The notes: generated from the sequence alone by a model not told the origin. DNA of 59,159 nt from Candidatus Woesebacteria bacterium (GCA_020060845.1 JAGUZK010000060.1:1-59159), one strand, 5' to 3'. Positions 35,873 through 45,904 are shown, counted from the first letter of the stretch. Program-made: numbers and translations.

Positions 35873-36883
35873 TCATTTTAGCTTTTTTTCAAAAAATCTA
35901 AATGTTCTTTCAGCAACAACGTTCCAATTTTTGCTTAGGTTATGGTCATCGCCTTCATAGATATAATATTCGGGTTTAGCTGAATAAGCTCTGAGTGTGG
36001 CAACAAATTTGTCATTCCAGGAAACAGGCACAGATTGGTCGGCCGCCCCCTGGTGGACTTGGATTGGCGCATTAATCCGGTCTGGGTAGGTGGCAAATGA
36101 AAATTTGTTTGCGTCGTGATGTTCTTCTAGTTTTGCTAGATTTTGACGGATTAATTTTCCCCCATCTGGGGATTCGTCAGTGTAATATAAGACATTGTAG
36201 GGAAATGGTTTTGTTACAGGTGCCCATAGTACTGTTGGGTAATCTAGCTTTTGGGCAACTATCCAGCCTAACGCGATTTGTCCTCCATTTGAGTGTCCCC
36301 AGATGAATACATTTTTTCCGTCCCACTGGGATATCTGAGAAAGTGATTTGCCAAGCGCGATGACTGTAGAGTAGGTTTGAAATCTAGTCTCAAATATGTT
36401 TTCTGATTCTTTATCTGACCCTCCATATCCTAAAAAGTCTGGTGCAATAGTTATAAATCCTCTTGACGCAAGATATTCAGCCATTTTTCTTGTCCCTACA
36501 CCGGTAGAATATATCTTTTGGTCAACATAGCCTCTTATCATCACCACTATTGGAGCAGGGGTAACATTTGGAATATTTATAAGGCCTGTTGTCATCTTTG
36601 TAGTATTTGAGCCTGGGCGTGGTTTAAATTCTAGCCTAAAAAGGTATGATTTGAAGTTTTCACCGTCTGATAATTTTTCCCCTACTCTAAATACCCCTTC
36701 ATGTATCTTATCGGAAATGAATTCTAAATAATAAGGGCTAAAATCGATGGAATTCTCTTCCTTTTCTTTTACAGAAGTATCTTTTTCTTTGATGTTGGTC
36801 TGGGGCATTTTATTTCCCAGAATAAATCCAATAACAAATGACAGAAGGATTATAAATGTTGTTGCCATAGATTTGACTCTCAT
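35873..36883 (-). CDS. S9-like alpha/beta hydrolase (prolyl oligopeptidase fold)
   Basis: IWGHSNGGQIALG nucleophile elbow, HQGAADQSVP, GDDHNL; N-terminal TM. Confidence 0.88.
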   Translation of the reverse strand: MRVKSMATTFIILLSFVIGFILGNKMPQTNIKEKDTSVKEKEENSIDFSPYYLEFISDKIHEGVFRVGEKLSDGENFKSYLFRLEFKPRPGSNTTKMTTGLINIPNVTPAPIVVMIRGYVDQKIYSTGVGTRKMAEYLASRGFITIAPDFLGYGGSDKESENIFETRFQTYSTVIALGKSLSQISQWDGKNVFIWGHSNGGQIALGWIVAQKLDYPTVLWAPVTKPFPYNVLYYTDESPDGGKLIRQNLAKLEEHHDANKFSFATYPDRINAPIQVHQGAADQSVPVSWNDKFVATLRAYSAKPEYYIYEGDDHNLSKNWNVVAERTFRFFEKKLK

Positions 36884-36922
36884 GCTTGTTATATAATAAT
36901 ACAGTATACGTGCCCAAGTTAT

Positions 36923-37453
36923 ATGGCACAAACTGACCAAGGATCAGGTCTTTTAAGGCCGAGGGTAGCTTCGGTGGGGTTCTTGGTTAATGATGTTAGC
37001 GACGTTGCTCAGAAGAAGAGCGACCTTGACCTCATGATTGAGAAGTCAAGTAAGGTTATCTTCAAAACTACTTCTGTCTACCCTTTTGATTTTTTTCCTA
37101 GTGTGATTACAATTTGCCCAGATAAGGTGACAGTCACCCAGAGGCAGTTTTTTCTGAGGCAGGAGTATCCTTTGTTGATTGAAAGTATTACGGGGGCAAG
37201 AATAGGACTTGGGATTTTTTTTGCCACACTTTATGTAGATACTTTTGGGGTCAAAGATCCACCTGGTCCTATTAATTTCCTAAGGAAAAACGATGCACGT
37301 TTGGCGAGAAGGTATATTTTGGCTTTAATTGAATGTAAAAAATCCAATGTTGATCTAGCTAAATATTCAATTGATGAGCTAAAGGAAAAGCTCTTGATGA
37401 TTGGCAGGGTTCATGAAGGCGATGTTCCAGACGATTTGAGATTAGGAAGCTAA
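36923..37453 (+). CDS. Hypothetical protein, 176 aa
   Basis: KSSKVIFKTTSVYPFDFFPSVITICPDKVTVTQRQFF; divergent from S9 hydrolase. Confidence 0.65.
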   Translation: MAQTDQGSGLLRPRVASVGFLVNDVSDVAQKKSDLDLMIEKSSKVIFKTTSVYPFDFFPSVITICPDKVTVTQRQFFLRQEYPLLIESITGARIGLGIFFATLYVDTFGVKDPPGPINFLRKNDARLARRYILALIECKKSNVDLAKYSIDELKEKLLMIGRVHEGDVPDDLRLGS

Positions 37454-38842
37454 GTACTGGTATATAGTGTAAATACTAAAAAGTCCATAAAAAACAAATG
37501 CGCAAATTATGACCATAGTCCGCACAAGCCCTGTTTTTAACTTGGCAGGTAAAAGTGAACGGTTTGTGATGAGTACCATAGCACTGTAAACAAACATTGA
37601 TAAAGCATTTAGTACAGCCCCGGTTGTCACGAGTTTGAGTGGTTCCGAGAATCCACTTAAGAAAATGAAAATTCCAGCAAGTATCTGTAACCAGACAAAG
37701 AAAAAGAAGTATCTAGGCAGGTTGTTGATTTTGAATTTTGACTGGGAATAGACTACCAGGTTTTCTGACATTATTCTTGAAGTTGACCCAAGAACTGAGA
37801 ATTGTGTTCCAAAAAGCATAATTCCGATCATTAGAAGAAATATGGTAGAAAAAAACGGAGATATGTTGTTCTTTAGAAACAGAGCTTGAAGAAGGACAAA
37901 GTTTATTCCTCTCTCAATATTTTGTGTCCCATAAACTGTGGAGTATGAAAAAAGGGATAGCATAAGAATTGTCAAAGCGCCTGTTATCCAAAAGACTATG
38001 CCGTGTTCAATATTTATTCTTTTCCACCACAGATTGAAGCTAAGAATGTTTTTGGGGGTTTGATCAAACTTAAACCCTTCGAGGTCAGAATACTTCGCCT
38101 TTTTGTTTAAGATGTTTGTTAGTTTCGAGCTGTAGAAACCCATTCCGTAGCCCTTTTCTTTGGCATATAATGATTGGGCAAGGTTAAGTGTTCCTCCAGC
38201 ACCTGCGTAAGCAAGCGCTCCCAGGAATGTGGCAATTGGTATGTCTTTTGGAAGAAACTTGTACCCCTCTCCTACTCCGATAATTCCCTTAAAGAGTGCT
38301 TGCCAGCCGTCGGATTTTGTAAAATATAAGGTTAAAAAAAATATGAAAGGCACTCCTATCAGAATAATAGCTTTCTGTATTTGCTCTTGTGTCTTGTAAA
38401 CAATATTGCCGCTTGATAGAAGAACACCAATAATTATAAGGATGGCAACCCCCATATATCTTGAGTATGAGAGGCCAAGAGACGCGGCAATAACTGTTGC
38501 AGATGATGCTGCTATACCAGGCCATATCCATGGGATAAAGGTGCAGGTGATAAACCATACAGGAGAGAATTTTCCAAACTTTCTTGCTAGCCCTACAAAA
38601 ATACTTTCACCTGTTGCGATGGTATAGCGCTCTATTTCCATGTTTAGAAAAAATTGAAAAGTGATTCCAAGAACTGCTGCCCATATTATCCCGAGTCCGT
38701 AGTTTGCTGATAAGTACGGCCAGAGGATTATCTCTCCGCTTCCCAAACCCAGACCCAGAAGGATAAAGCTTGGACCTATTAAGTCCTTGAGCTTAGGAGG
38801 TGCTGGAAGTTTTCGCCTTTCTAGTGGTTCTAGTTCATCCAT
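37442..38842 (-). CDS. Nramp-related divalent-metal transporter-like membrane protein
   Basis: GPSFILLGLGLGSGEIILWPYLSANYGLGIIWAAVLGITFQFFLNMEIERYTIATGES. Confidence 0.8.
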   Translation of the reverse strand: MDELEPLERRKLPAPPKLKDLIGPSFILLGLGLGSGEIILWPYLSANYGLGIIWAAVLGITFQFFLNMEIERYTIATGESIFVGLARKFGKFSPVWFITCTFIPWIWPGIAASSATVIAASLGLSYSRYMGVAILIIIGVLLSSGNIVYKTQEQIQKAIILIGVPFIFFLTLYFTKSDGWQALFKGIIGVGEGYKFLPKDIPIATFLGALAYAGAGGTLNLAQSLYAKEKGYGMGFYSSKLTNILNKKAKYSDLEGFKFDQTPKNILSFNLWWKRINIEHGIVFWITGALTILMLSLFSYSTVYGTQNIERGINFVLLQALFLKNNISPFFSTIFLLMIGIMLFGTQFSVLGSTSRIMSENLVVYSQSKFKINNLPRYFFFFVWLQILAGIFIFLSGFSEPLKLVTTGAVLNALSMFVYSAMVLITNRSLLPAKLKTGLVRTMVIICAFVFYGLFSIYTIYQYLAS

Positions 38843-38962
38843 TTTGCATTCTCTTTATATTTTAGTGGATTTTGTAGTGTCTTTTGAAGGGCTGATTTTG
38901 CCATATTGACTTCGGGTTTTATACGGGTGTATAAAGAGAATGAAGATAATAATGATGCCAAG

Positions 38963-39220
38963 ATGGTAAATAAAATTTCTACTCCCGTATCTGTTTTGAT
39001 GGCTTATGATAGTAAGACGGGGCGTGTTTACCCCAGATGCTTAACTTGGAAAAATCGAGTTTATCCTGTGTCAAAGGTTGGATTTCATCACTCTTATTAC
39101 GAAGGGCGTACTCTTTATCATGTCTTTAGCGTTGCCAGCAAGACCTTGTTTTTTAGATTGATTTTGAATACTGAGAATTTACATTGGATATTGGATGAGA
39201 CTTTTGATAATAGTCTATAG
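38963..39220 (+). CDS. DUF6504-like small protein preceding dinB
   Basis: SKTGRVYPRCLTWKNRVYPVSKVGFHHSYYEGRTLYHVFSVAS. Confidence 0.6.
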   Translation: MVNKISTPVSVLMAYDSKTGRVYPRCLTWKNRVYPVSKVGFHHSYYEGRTLYHVFSVASKTLFFRLILNTENLHWILDETFDNSL

Positions 39221-39261
39221 GTGATGTGGATTGGGAGGAATCTTATGCGTTTTAGATTGTT

Positions 39262-40515
39262 ATGAAGAATTTACTTGGTTTTAACCCTGAACCCCCAAAA
39301 ATAATGCATATTGATCTTAATTCTTGTTTCGCTTCAATTGAGCAACAGGCTAATCCTCTGCTTCGTGGAAAGCCAGTTGCAGTCGCAGCGTATGTTACCC
39401 CCAACGGCTGTATTTTAGCCGCATCAATTGAAGCTAAAAAATATGGAGTCAAGACAGGCATACGCGTCAAGGATGGCAAAAAACTTTGCCCAGGTCTAAT
39501 TGTCTTGTCCCCTGATCCTTGGAAGTATAGAAATGTACATTTAAGGCTAAAAAATCTTTTGCATAGTTACACGACAAAAGCTTATCCAATGAGCATTGAC
39601 GAGTTTGTTTTGGATTTGGAAGGGTATCCAGTGCTCAAAGAAGGTAACATTCACAAGGTGGCGATTGAGATAAAAGCAAGGATAAGGGAGGAGATTGGAG
39701 AATGGCTTAGGGTCTCAGTTGGGATTGCCCCTAACCGTTTTTTGGCAAAATTAGCCTCTAATTTGCAAAAGCCGGACGGCTTGGTTGAGATTAGTAAGAA
39801 TAATTTTCTGGAAATTTATTCAAGGCTCGATCTAGTAGATTTGCCTTATATTAAATTAAGAAATGCCGCAAGGCTTAATATGGTGGGAATTTACAGTGTT
39901 ATTGATTTTTACAAAGCCCCTGTATGGAAATTAAGAGCTGCCTTTGAATCAATAAATGGTTATTACTGGCATTTGCGTTTACATGGATACGAGATTGACG
40001 ACATTGTTTTTGCTAGGCGGAGTTTTGGAAATTCATATGCTTTGCCTAGACCCCTTTGTCTTCCAAGTGAGCTCTCTCCGATCTTAGCTAAACTGGTTGC
40101 AAAGACTGGTATGCGGCTAAGAAGCGCAGGCTACAAAGCAAGGGGTGTCCATCTTGCGATATCCTTTAGAGATGGAAGCTTTTGGCATAAGGGTGTTTCT
40201 TTCGATTACGAATTTTTTGATTCACGAGAAATTTTCAGAAGATCATTTGATCTTCTTTTGGATTGTCCTGTCAGAAAGGCAGTTAGGGAAATTGCTGTGT
40301 CTGTATTTAATTTGGTTAGGTTAGATAGTCTTCAGCTTAGTCTTTTTGAGAATAGCGAAAAAAGAAAAAAGATTATTGAGGCTATGGATAGGATAAATTT
40401 GCGCTGGGGGAATTTTGTAGTCGGACCGGTAAGAATGTTTTCTGCAAAGGATGCTGTGGCTGATAGAATTGCTTTTGGTGGAGTCAAGGAATTGGAGGAG
40501 TTTACTACTGCCTAG
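39262..40515 (+). CDS. dinB: Y-family DNA polymerase IV
   Basis: MHIDLNSCFASIEQQANPLLRGKPVAVAA, YPMSIDEFVLDLEG. Confidence 0.94.
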   Translation: MKNLLGFNPEPPKIMHIDLNSCFASIEQQANPLLRGKPVAVAAYVTPNGCILAASIEAKKYGVKTGIRVKDGKKLCPGLIVLSPDPWKYRNVHLRLKNLLHSYTTKAYPMSIDEFVLDLEGYPVLKEGNIHKVAIEIKARIREEIGEWLRVSVGIAPNRFLAKLASNLQKPDGLVEISKNNFLEIYSRLDLVDLPYIKLRNAARLNMVGIYSVIDFYKAPVWKLRAAFESINGYYWHLRLHGYEIDDIVFARRSFGNSYALPRPLCLPSELSPILAKLVAKTGMRLRSAGYKARGVHLAISFRDGSFWHKGVSFDYEFFDSREIFRRSFDLLLDCPVRKAVREIAVSVFNLVRLDSLQLSLFENSEKRKKIIEAMDRINLRWGNFVVGPVRMFSAKDAVADRIAFGGVKELEEFTTA

Positions 40516-41006
40516 AGCTTAAGTATGACCGTGCTACCGGTTGTTATATTGTACTTTTCAGATAAACCTGCCATTACCTCAAGGACATAATCTACCTCTG
40601 AGGTTGGATAGTATAGCTTGAGTCTTGCATCAGGAGTTCCGGGAGAGGGGGGTTGAACACTTTTTTCAACACCTATAACTTTGTTGTCAGATATCCAAAT
40701 TATGTCAATTGGGATGACCATGTCTTTCATCCAGAAATTGGGCTTGGTTTTTGGGCTGAATTCAAAAAGCATTCCCTCGTCCTCGGTAAGATATCTCGTT
40801 CCCGAGAGCCCTTTTGCTTTCTCGTCGGGAGTACGGGCAATTTTGACTTTTATTGTTTTCCCTTCAATTGTTACAGAGGGAGATAGTTTATTATCATTTT
40901 TGGGCGATTGTTCAGGGTATTGGGGACTGCTTTTAGATAAAACTGAATACAGAATGAAAGCTATGATAATTAGTATGATTGCACCAGTCAGCTTGATAAC
41001 TTTCAT
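40512..41006 (-). CDS. DUF192 protein, membrane-anchored
   Basis: ARTPDEKAKGLSGTRYLTEDEGMLFEF...PNFWMKDMVIPIDIIWI. Confidence 0.92.
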   Translation of the reverse strand: MKVIKLTGAIILIIIAFILYSVLSKSSPQYPEQSPKNDNKLSPSVTIEGKTIKVKIARTPDEKAKGLSGTRYLTEDEGMLFEFSPKTKPNFWMKDMVIPIDIIWISDNKVIGVEKSVQPPSPGTPDARLKLYYPTSEVDYVLEVMAGLSEKYNITTGSTVILKL

Positions 41007-41012
41007 TTGAGG

Positions 41013-41276
41013 CTAAAGTGAGGTCTGCAATTCACTCTCAATGTTTTGTAGCTCACTGTCAAGGTTATTAAAATCTGTACTTTTGAGATCCTTTTCTATT
41101 GATTCTATTTCTGTGTCTTGAGATTGGTTTTTGATTTTGGTTATCTCAGGATTTGAGGGCGGAGTCTCATAGCGTCTAGAGGAAAGAAAATTAAATGAAA
41201 AAATTATTACAGCCACCGCAATCCCAAGTAGTATGATTACGAAATATTTTCCGGTAAGACTTGTTTTTTTTGCCAT
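41013..41276 (-). CDS. Hypothetical single-TM protein
   Basis: N-terminal TM, acidic tail. Confidence 0.55.
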   Translation of the reverse strand: MAKKTSLTGKYFVIILLGIAVAVIIFSFNFLSSRRYETPPSNPEITKIKNQSQDTEIESIEKDLKSTDFNNLDSELQNIESELQTSL

Positions 41277-41283
41277 ATTTTAC

Positions 41284-41946
41284 TTAGCTTGATTGTGTTG
41301 GTGTGACAGTTGGCATCTGAGTTGGGGATGGTTTGTTTTGCCCCACTCTTAATCCTTTTATATTGCCAATGACTTTAACAAGAATTTTATGAATCTCAAC
41401 TAACTTCTTTTTAATATCAAGAAGGGCATCTTTAATGATCTGAAAAGATCCTTTTGGATCTGTGGAGTTGAGAGTTTCATCAATAGTATTGTCAACTGCA
41501 GTGATATCTGCTTTTGCTTCTTCAAGAAGGCTTTTGGCTCTTGCGACCTCAGACTTTGCATAGGTCAGGTTTACATTTTCTTCAGATTCTATTTCTGTGA
41601 TCCTTCTCTCAATCCTTGAAATGAGGATATTTAATCTCTCTATCATAGCAAGGTATTTTTCTTTAATATGATCATAGAATCGTCTTATATTTTCTTTTCT
41701 TGTCTCAGAAAGTCTTGCCTGTCGAGTAGCCATAATTTGGTTTCTTATTTGAGCCTTTTCCAGCATTTGTTCTTGTCTCTGAAGCAGCAGTTTTTGTTTT
41801 TCTAGAATCCTTTGTTCCATCTTGATTCGTTTTCTTTCAAGTACTTCAGGAGGTATTTCTGCATTTGTGTTTCCTGCAATTATGATTCTCGGCGATAAGA
41901 CAAATATAGTAAGGAGTGAAGATACAAATAAAACGACCTTTCGCAT
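41284..41946 (-). CDS. Secreted coiled-coil hypothetical protein
   Basis: Signal peptide then Gln/Arg/Glu-rich coiled coil and Pro/Thr tail. Confidence 0.65.
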   Translation of the reverse strand: MRKVVLFVSSLLTIFVLSPRIIIAGNTNAEIPPEVLERKRIKMEQRILEKQKLLLQRQEQMLEKAQIRNQIMATRQARLSETRKENIRRFYDHIKEKYLAMIERLNILISRIERRITEIESEENVNLTYAKSEVARAKSLLEEAKADITAVDNTIDETLNSTDPKGSFQIIKDALLDIKKKLVEIHKILVKVIGNIKGLRVGQNKPSPTQMPTVTPTQSS

Positions 41947-42115
41947 TACTTCATTATTGCAACTCAAAAAAAATATGTCAAGCAGAAGATACCTTAATCT
42001 TTATTTTGAAGTTTTGAGGGTCTAGAGTTTATTGTACCTCAATTTTGGGGAACTTCAGAAGTCATTTGGCAAATTTTAAGAAGAAAAACGCATGCAGATT
42101 AGTGTTTGGAGGTGG

Positions 42116-42198
42116 TGCCCCGGAGAGGATTTGAACCTCTACGTCTTTTGGACACACGCTCCTAAAGCGTGCCTGTCTGCCAATTTCAGCACCGGGGC
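42116..42198 (-). tRNA. tRNA-Leu (TAG)
   Basis: Class II tRNA; anticodon stem CACGC-TTTAGGA-GCGTG. Confidence 0.95.
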
Positions 42199-42224
42199 GT
42201 TGCTTAGTATTATAGCAGATTATG

Positions 42225-42755
42225 CTAGAGGCTGAATTCAACTCCTGTAGGATCAATCCTATTTATGAAAAAGCTAACTTTATATGGCCATTGTGGATTT
42301 GGAGGGCAATATACCCTGCCGATTTCCCAGATGCTTTTTAGGTTTTTATCGTAATATTTTTCCCTCAAGTTCTTTGACATTGACTCAATCGAGTCTTCCC
42401 AAGATTTGAACTTGTAGTTTCCCCCATTCCATCCGTATGCATTAAATGATCCTTGTGGAATTCTCTTTCCAAAAGTTGATTCAACTCCAGATATTGCGGG
42501 TAGCAGCCTCCAGTCAATTTCGTATAGATCAGCATAATATATAAAGTGTGAAGCATATTTGCTCAAAGGGGATTTGTATTTTGATAAAAAGCTCTCAAGT
42601 TTTGCAATTCGATGATCCTCAAGATTTGTATTAAATGTTTGGATTTTAGCTGAGTTTTGCACAAAAAGCTCCTGTGCCGAGACTACTGAGGCACAGTTAA
42701 AAAACATTGTCAAAGTGATAAATAATATATTTAAATTTCTGAGTGTTTTTCCCAT
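42225..42755 (-). CDS. Secreted glucosaminidase/lysozyme-like cell-wall hydrolase
   Basis: YEIDWRLLPAISGVESTFGKRIPQGSFNAYGWNGG; signal peptide; paralog at 43707-44312. Confidence 0.8.
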   Translation of the reverse strand: MGKTLRNLNILFITLTMFFNCASVVSAQELFVQNSAKIQTFNTNLEDHRIAKLESFLSKYKSPLSKYASHFIYYADLYEIDWRLLPAISGVESTFGKRIPQGSFNAYGWNGGNYKFKSWEDSIESMSKNLREKYYDKNLKSIWEIGRVYCPPNPQWPYKVSFFINRIDPTGVEFSL

Positions 42756-42759
42756 ATCT

Positions 42760-42860
42760 CAAAAAAAAGGAGGTATCTTTTTTGAAGATACCTCCAGGTA
42801 TGAAATTCCAACGCTTGCACAAGGAAAACTTGGTTTGCCTTGGAACGTGGCTGTAGTATA
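42760..42860 (-). promoter_or_regulatory. Terminator-linked structured leader upstream of the cell-wall hydrolase gene
   Basis: TTGACA-18 nt-TATACT (TGC-extended), leader with UUCCAA/UUGGAA helix, then GGAGGTATCTT-CAAAA-AAGATACCTCC-TTTTTTTT ending about 14 nt before ATG. Confidence 0.7.
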
Positions 42861-42942
42861 GCATAATACTATCGGATTTGTCAAGAGATTGGCTCCACTA
42901 TGAAAAAGGCTGAAGAAGTGGGAATTTATTCAGAATATAGTG

Positions 42943-43698
42943 TTAGTCTTTTTTCTGTGCAAGTACGAAAATGGATGGTCCTATATTAAATACAGATAAG
43001 TGATTCTGGAAGAATTTTTCAATTTTCAAAAGAAGATCTATAGTGACATACCTTTTTAGGAAAGGTATTCTTATGTTTGAGACAGATATGCGATCAATTA
43101 TTATAAATCCCATTTCCTCAAGCTTTGCTTTTATATAGTCGGGATGATAATTTATAAAGGGAAGCGTCTTTTTTTTGATGTTTTTTTTGCTTCTTATGTC
43201 CCTTGAAAAAATATCTATGGGATAGGTCAAATTTCCTCTTATGAACTGATTGATGACCGCCTTTAGGTGCTTCTTATTAGCAAATTCGACGATCAAAAAT
43301 CCGCCTGGTTTTAGAGTCTTATAGATAGATGTCAGAGCTTTATCGAGGTCTTTGATGTGGTGCAGTACTCTAACTAGAATGACAAGATCGATTGACTCTT
43401 TTTTGATTTTTTTATCAATTTTTTCGATGCGAGATTGTATAAAACGAATTTTTTTGGATTTGTATTTTTCTCTTGCAAGTTTTAATAGTCTAGCTGAAGA
43501 GTCGGATAATATTATTTTATCAGCCCTGTAGAAGTATGTTGGTACGAGTCTTCCGTAACCAGCGCCATATTCAGCAATGACTTTTATCTTTTTTATTTTT
43601 CTTAGTAATGAGTTAAGTGCAATGAGTTCTGATTTGTGTTCATAATCTCTGCCTATCCAGTATGAGGGATAGTCGTATGTATCGTAGTGGGCTGACAT
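42943..43698 (-). CDS. Class I SAM-dependent methyltransferase
   Basis: VIAEYGAGYGRLVPTY, DLVILVRVLHHIKDLDKALTSIYKTLKPGG. Confidence 0.88.
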   Translation of the reverse strand: MSAHYDTYDYPSYWIGRDYEHKSELIALNSLLRKIKKIKVIAEYGAGYGRLVPTYFYRADKIILSDSSARLLKLAREKYKSKKIRFIQSRIEKIDKKIKKESIDLVILVRVLHHIKDLDKALTSIYKTLKPGGFLIVEFANKKHLKAVINQFIRGNLTYPIDIFSRDIRSKKNIKKKTLPFINYHPDYIKAKLEEMGFIIIDRISVSNIRIPFLKRYVTIDLLLKIEKFFQNHLSVFNIGPSIFVLAQKKD

Positions 43699-43706
43699 AA
43701 TGCCAA

Positions 43707-44312
43707 TTACTTGAGCTTATCAATGTAGGCTTTTACATCGTCAGCCCAAGTTGTAGAATCAGGATGGGCGTAACGTGACATAATTTGTTCTGGAGTTACT
43801 AATCCCTTGTCAATATAGTTTTCTTTAAGTCCTTTGCTTACAGCATCAATTGCTTCTTCGAAGCTACTAAACCTAAGGGTGCCCTTGCTGTGTATTCCCC
43901 ATCCCCAGCAATTGTAGCTTTCCTCAGGGATTGCCCGGCAGGCGCCGGATTCTTTGGCAGCTATTGCAGGAATAAGCCTCCAGTCAATACCATAATTATC
44001 AGATGTCTGAACAATGTAACCTGCGAGGTTTGCAATAGGAGAGTTAAGGTTTGATAGGAATTTTTCTACTATAGCCTTTCTCGCGTCAGAGGAAACTATT
44101 GATGTTGTGATGAATGGGGCTTCTTGGGGGATGGAAGCGTAGACCATTGCTGATGGTCTTTTTTGATTGATGTTTTCCCCAAAATCATTATTTTTGATAA
44201 GAGACAGAGAGATTATGCTGAAAAGGAGAGTAAGTGGGGCTAATGTAAAAAAGACTATGACAAAAGTTATCTTTCGCCAAAAGCTAAATGGCATCTTGTA
44301 TTCCTCATCCAT
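43707..44312 (-). CDS. Glucosaminidase/lysozyme-like cell-wall hydrolase, paralog
   Basis: YGIDWRLIPAIAAKESGACRAIPEESYNCWGWG. Confidence 0.8.
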   Translation of the reverse strand: MDEEYKMPFSFWRKITFVIVFFTLAPLTLLFSIISLSLIKNNDFGENINQKRPSAMVYASIPQEAPFITTSIVSSDARKAIVEKFLSNLNSPIANLAGYIVQTSDNYGIDWRLIPAIAAKESGACRAIPEESYNCWGWGIHSKGTLRFSSFEEAIDAVSKGLKENYIDKGLVTPEQIMSRYAHPDSTTWADDVKAYIDKLK

Positions 44313-44491
44313 GAATTCCAGATAACATTATAGCAGATATACCAAAACAATCTAACTTTTTTTGGATCTAGTGAATTAATCAAATGAAAAAGAAGTATTA
44401 GTAACCAAAGATCAGTATCCGTGCGTCTAATCTTGAGTAATATCTAAATATATTGTATAATTTATCCCATATTTTTGGTATTTTTGGGAGT

Positions 44492-45298
44492 ATGAATAGA
44501 GAACAATTTGATAGGCGCATGTTTCTTAAGCTAATGGGTCTGAGTGGACTCGCATCAGTTGTAGCCTTGGGAGGCTGCGATTTCAAAGATAATGATCTGG
44601 ACCTCGAAATTTCAAACTTGAGCAATTATGCCTACGAGAATTTTGGGATAGAGCTTAAGTGTGGTTCGTATCAGCAAGATTTTGAGAAGCAACAAGGAAT
44701 ATATTATGAGGGGGTTCCCAAGCAAAATTGTTTAGGGTTTATGGAACATGTGTTATCGTTGCTTCGCTTGTACCCCAGCAATTTATATCCTGTATCCGAT
44801 CCAAAAAGGAATAATTTATCTGTAATTTTAGTGGAAGATCTTTGGAGTAGGGCAACCCGTGCTGATGGAATTTATATTTCTTATTTTGGCAGACCAATTA
44901 TATATTTGTCCTCTATGAAGGAAGATGCGTTGCATCACGAGTTAGCTCATTATTTTGTGAGTACTTTGGATGTTGATGGCGCCCTGTGGAATAAATTCTT
45001 GGAACTATATGGACCTCTGGGGTACGGTAGCTATGGAGATAATCTAAACGATTGTAAGCGTCCTCCTTTAGGCTTTTTTACCTGCCATGGGGTAACCAGC
45101 CCCTGGGAAGATGCTGCAGATACGTTGGCAGCCATAATGTCTGGTGAGATTACCATCGATGAAAAGAAGTTGCAGAAAATGGAAGTTATGGAAAGACAAC
45201 TGGGAATTTGGTCTAATGGCAAAATGAATGATATTTTTTTCAGGCAGTTGAGAGAGAGTACTGACCACACAAGTTTTAATCCTTGGGGATATCCTTAG
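44492..45298 (+). CDS. Tat-type lipoprotein zincin (HExxH metalloprotease-like)
   Basis: RRMFLKLMG then lipobox-like ALGGC; HHELAHYF and WEDAADTLAAIMSG. Confidence 0.7.
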   Translation: MNREQFDRRMFLKLMGLSGLASVVALGGCDFKDNDLDLEISNLSNYAYENFGIELKCGSYQQDFEKQQGIYYEGVPKQNCLGFMEHVLSLLRLYPSNLYPVSDPKRNNLSVILVEDLWSRATRADGIYISYFGRPIIYLSSMKEDALHHELAHYFVSTLDVDGALWNKFLELYGPLGYGSYGDNLNDCKRPPLGFFTCHGVTSPWEDAADTLAAIMSGEITIDEKKLQKMEVMERQLGIWSNGKMNDIFFRQLRESTDHTSFNPWGYP

Positions 45299-45904
45299 TA
45301 ACGTACAATATATGTCTAAATGAATTAATATGTGTAACTTTTAGAGTGATGACAGTATATTGCATTCTTTTCCACTTTATTGAACTTCGGTAACCTAGAC
45401 GTGCATCCTCTGTCAATTTTTATTGGAACCCCACAAACAAGTAGGGTATTCCAGAAAGGATTGTCTTTTGAGATGTTACACTGGGACGTTAGAAGATAAT
45501 CTTAATGGTGATTCAGATTGTCTCGGAATGGGACTTGCTGACAACATTCTATGTTAGTTAGATTATACCGGACCTTCAGGCGATTTGACGTCCATGTTCC
45601 TGCCTATGTGTATGTTTCATAGATTCCACTGGAGGGGGGTATGGGTTACCGTCGAGGTGGTGAGATCTAGTTCTTCATGAAGACAAGATTTGAACTGGTT
45701 TGACCATTTTTGACAAAAGAAAAGCGCCATTGGGATTAATTGAGATTGAAAGTAAGTTGAGGTAAGTGGGTTATGCTCACAGCTGTAGTTATACATAGTA
45801 TAACTACAGATACCTTCAATATACAAATCTTTCTCGCCCTTTGGCGCTTGTCTCTCTTGCTTGTGGCAATAGTCTTTGTTGCCTCTTGTAGGTCTAATTA
45901 CTTC

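Noticed and set aside
42800-42845. Resemblance of CACG..AAGGCAAACC..GCAAGC to a c-di-GMP-I (GEMM) riboswitch
   Set aside because: Only a short motif match; the second GEMM hairpin is missing, so I do not call it GEMM.
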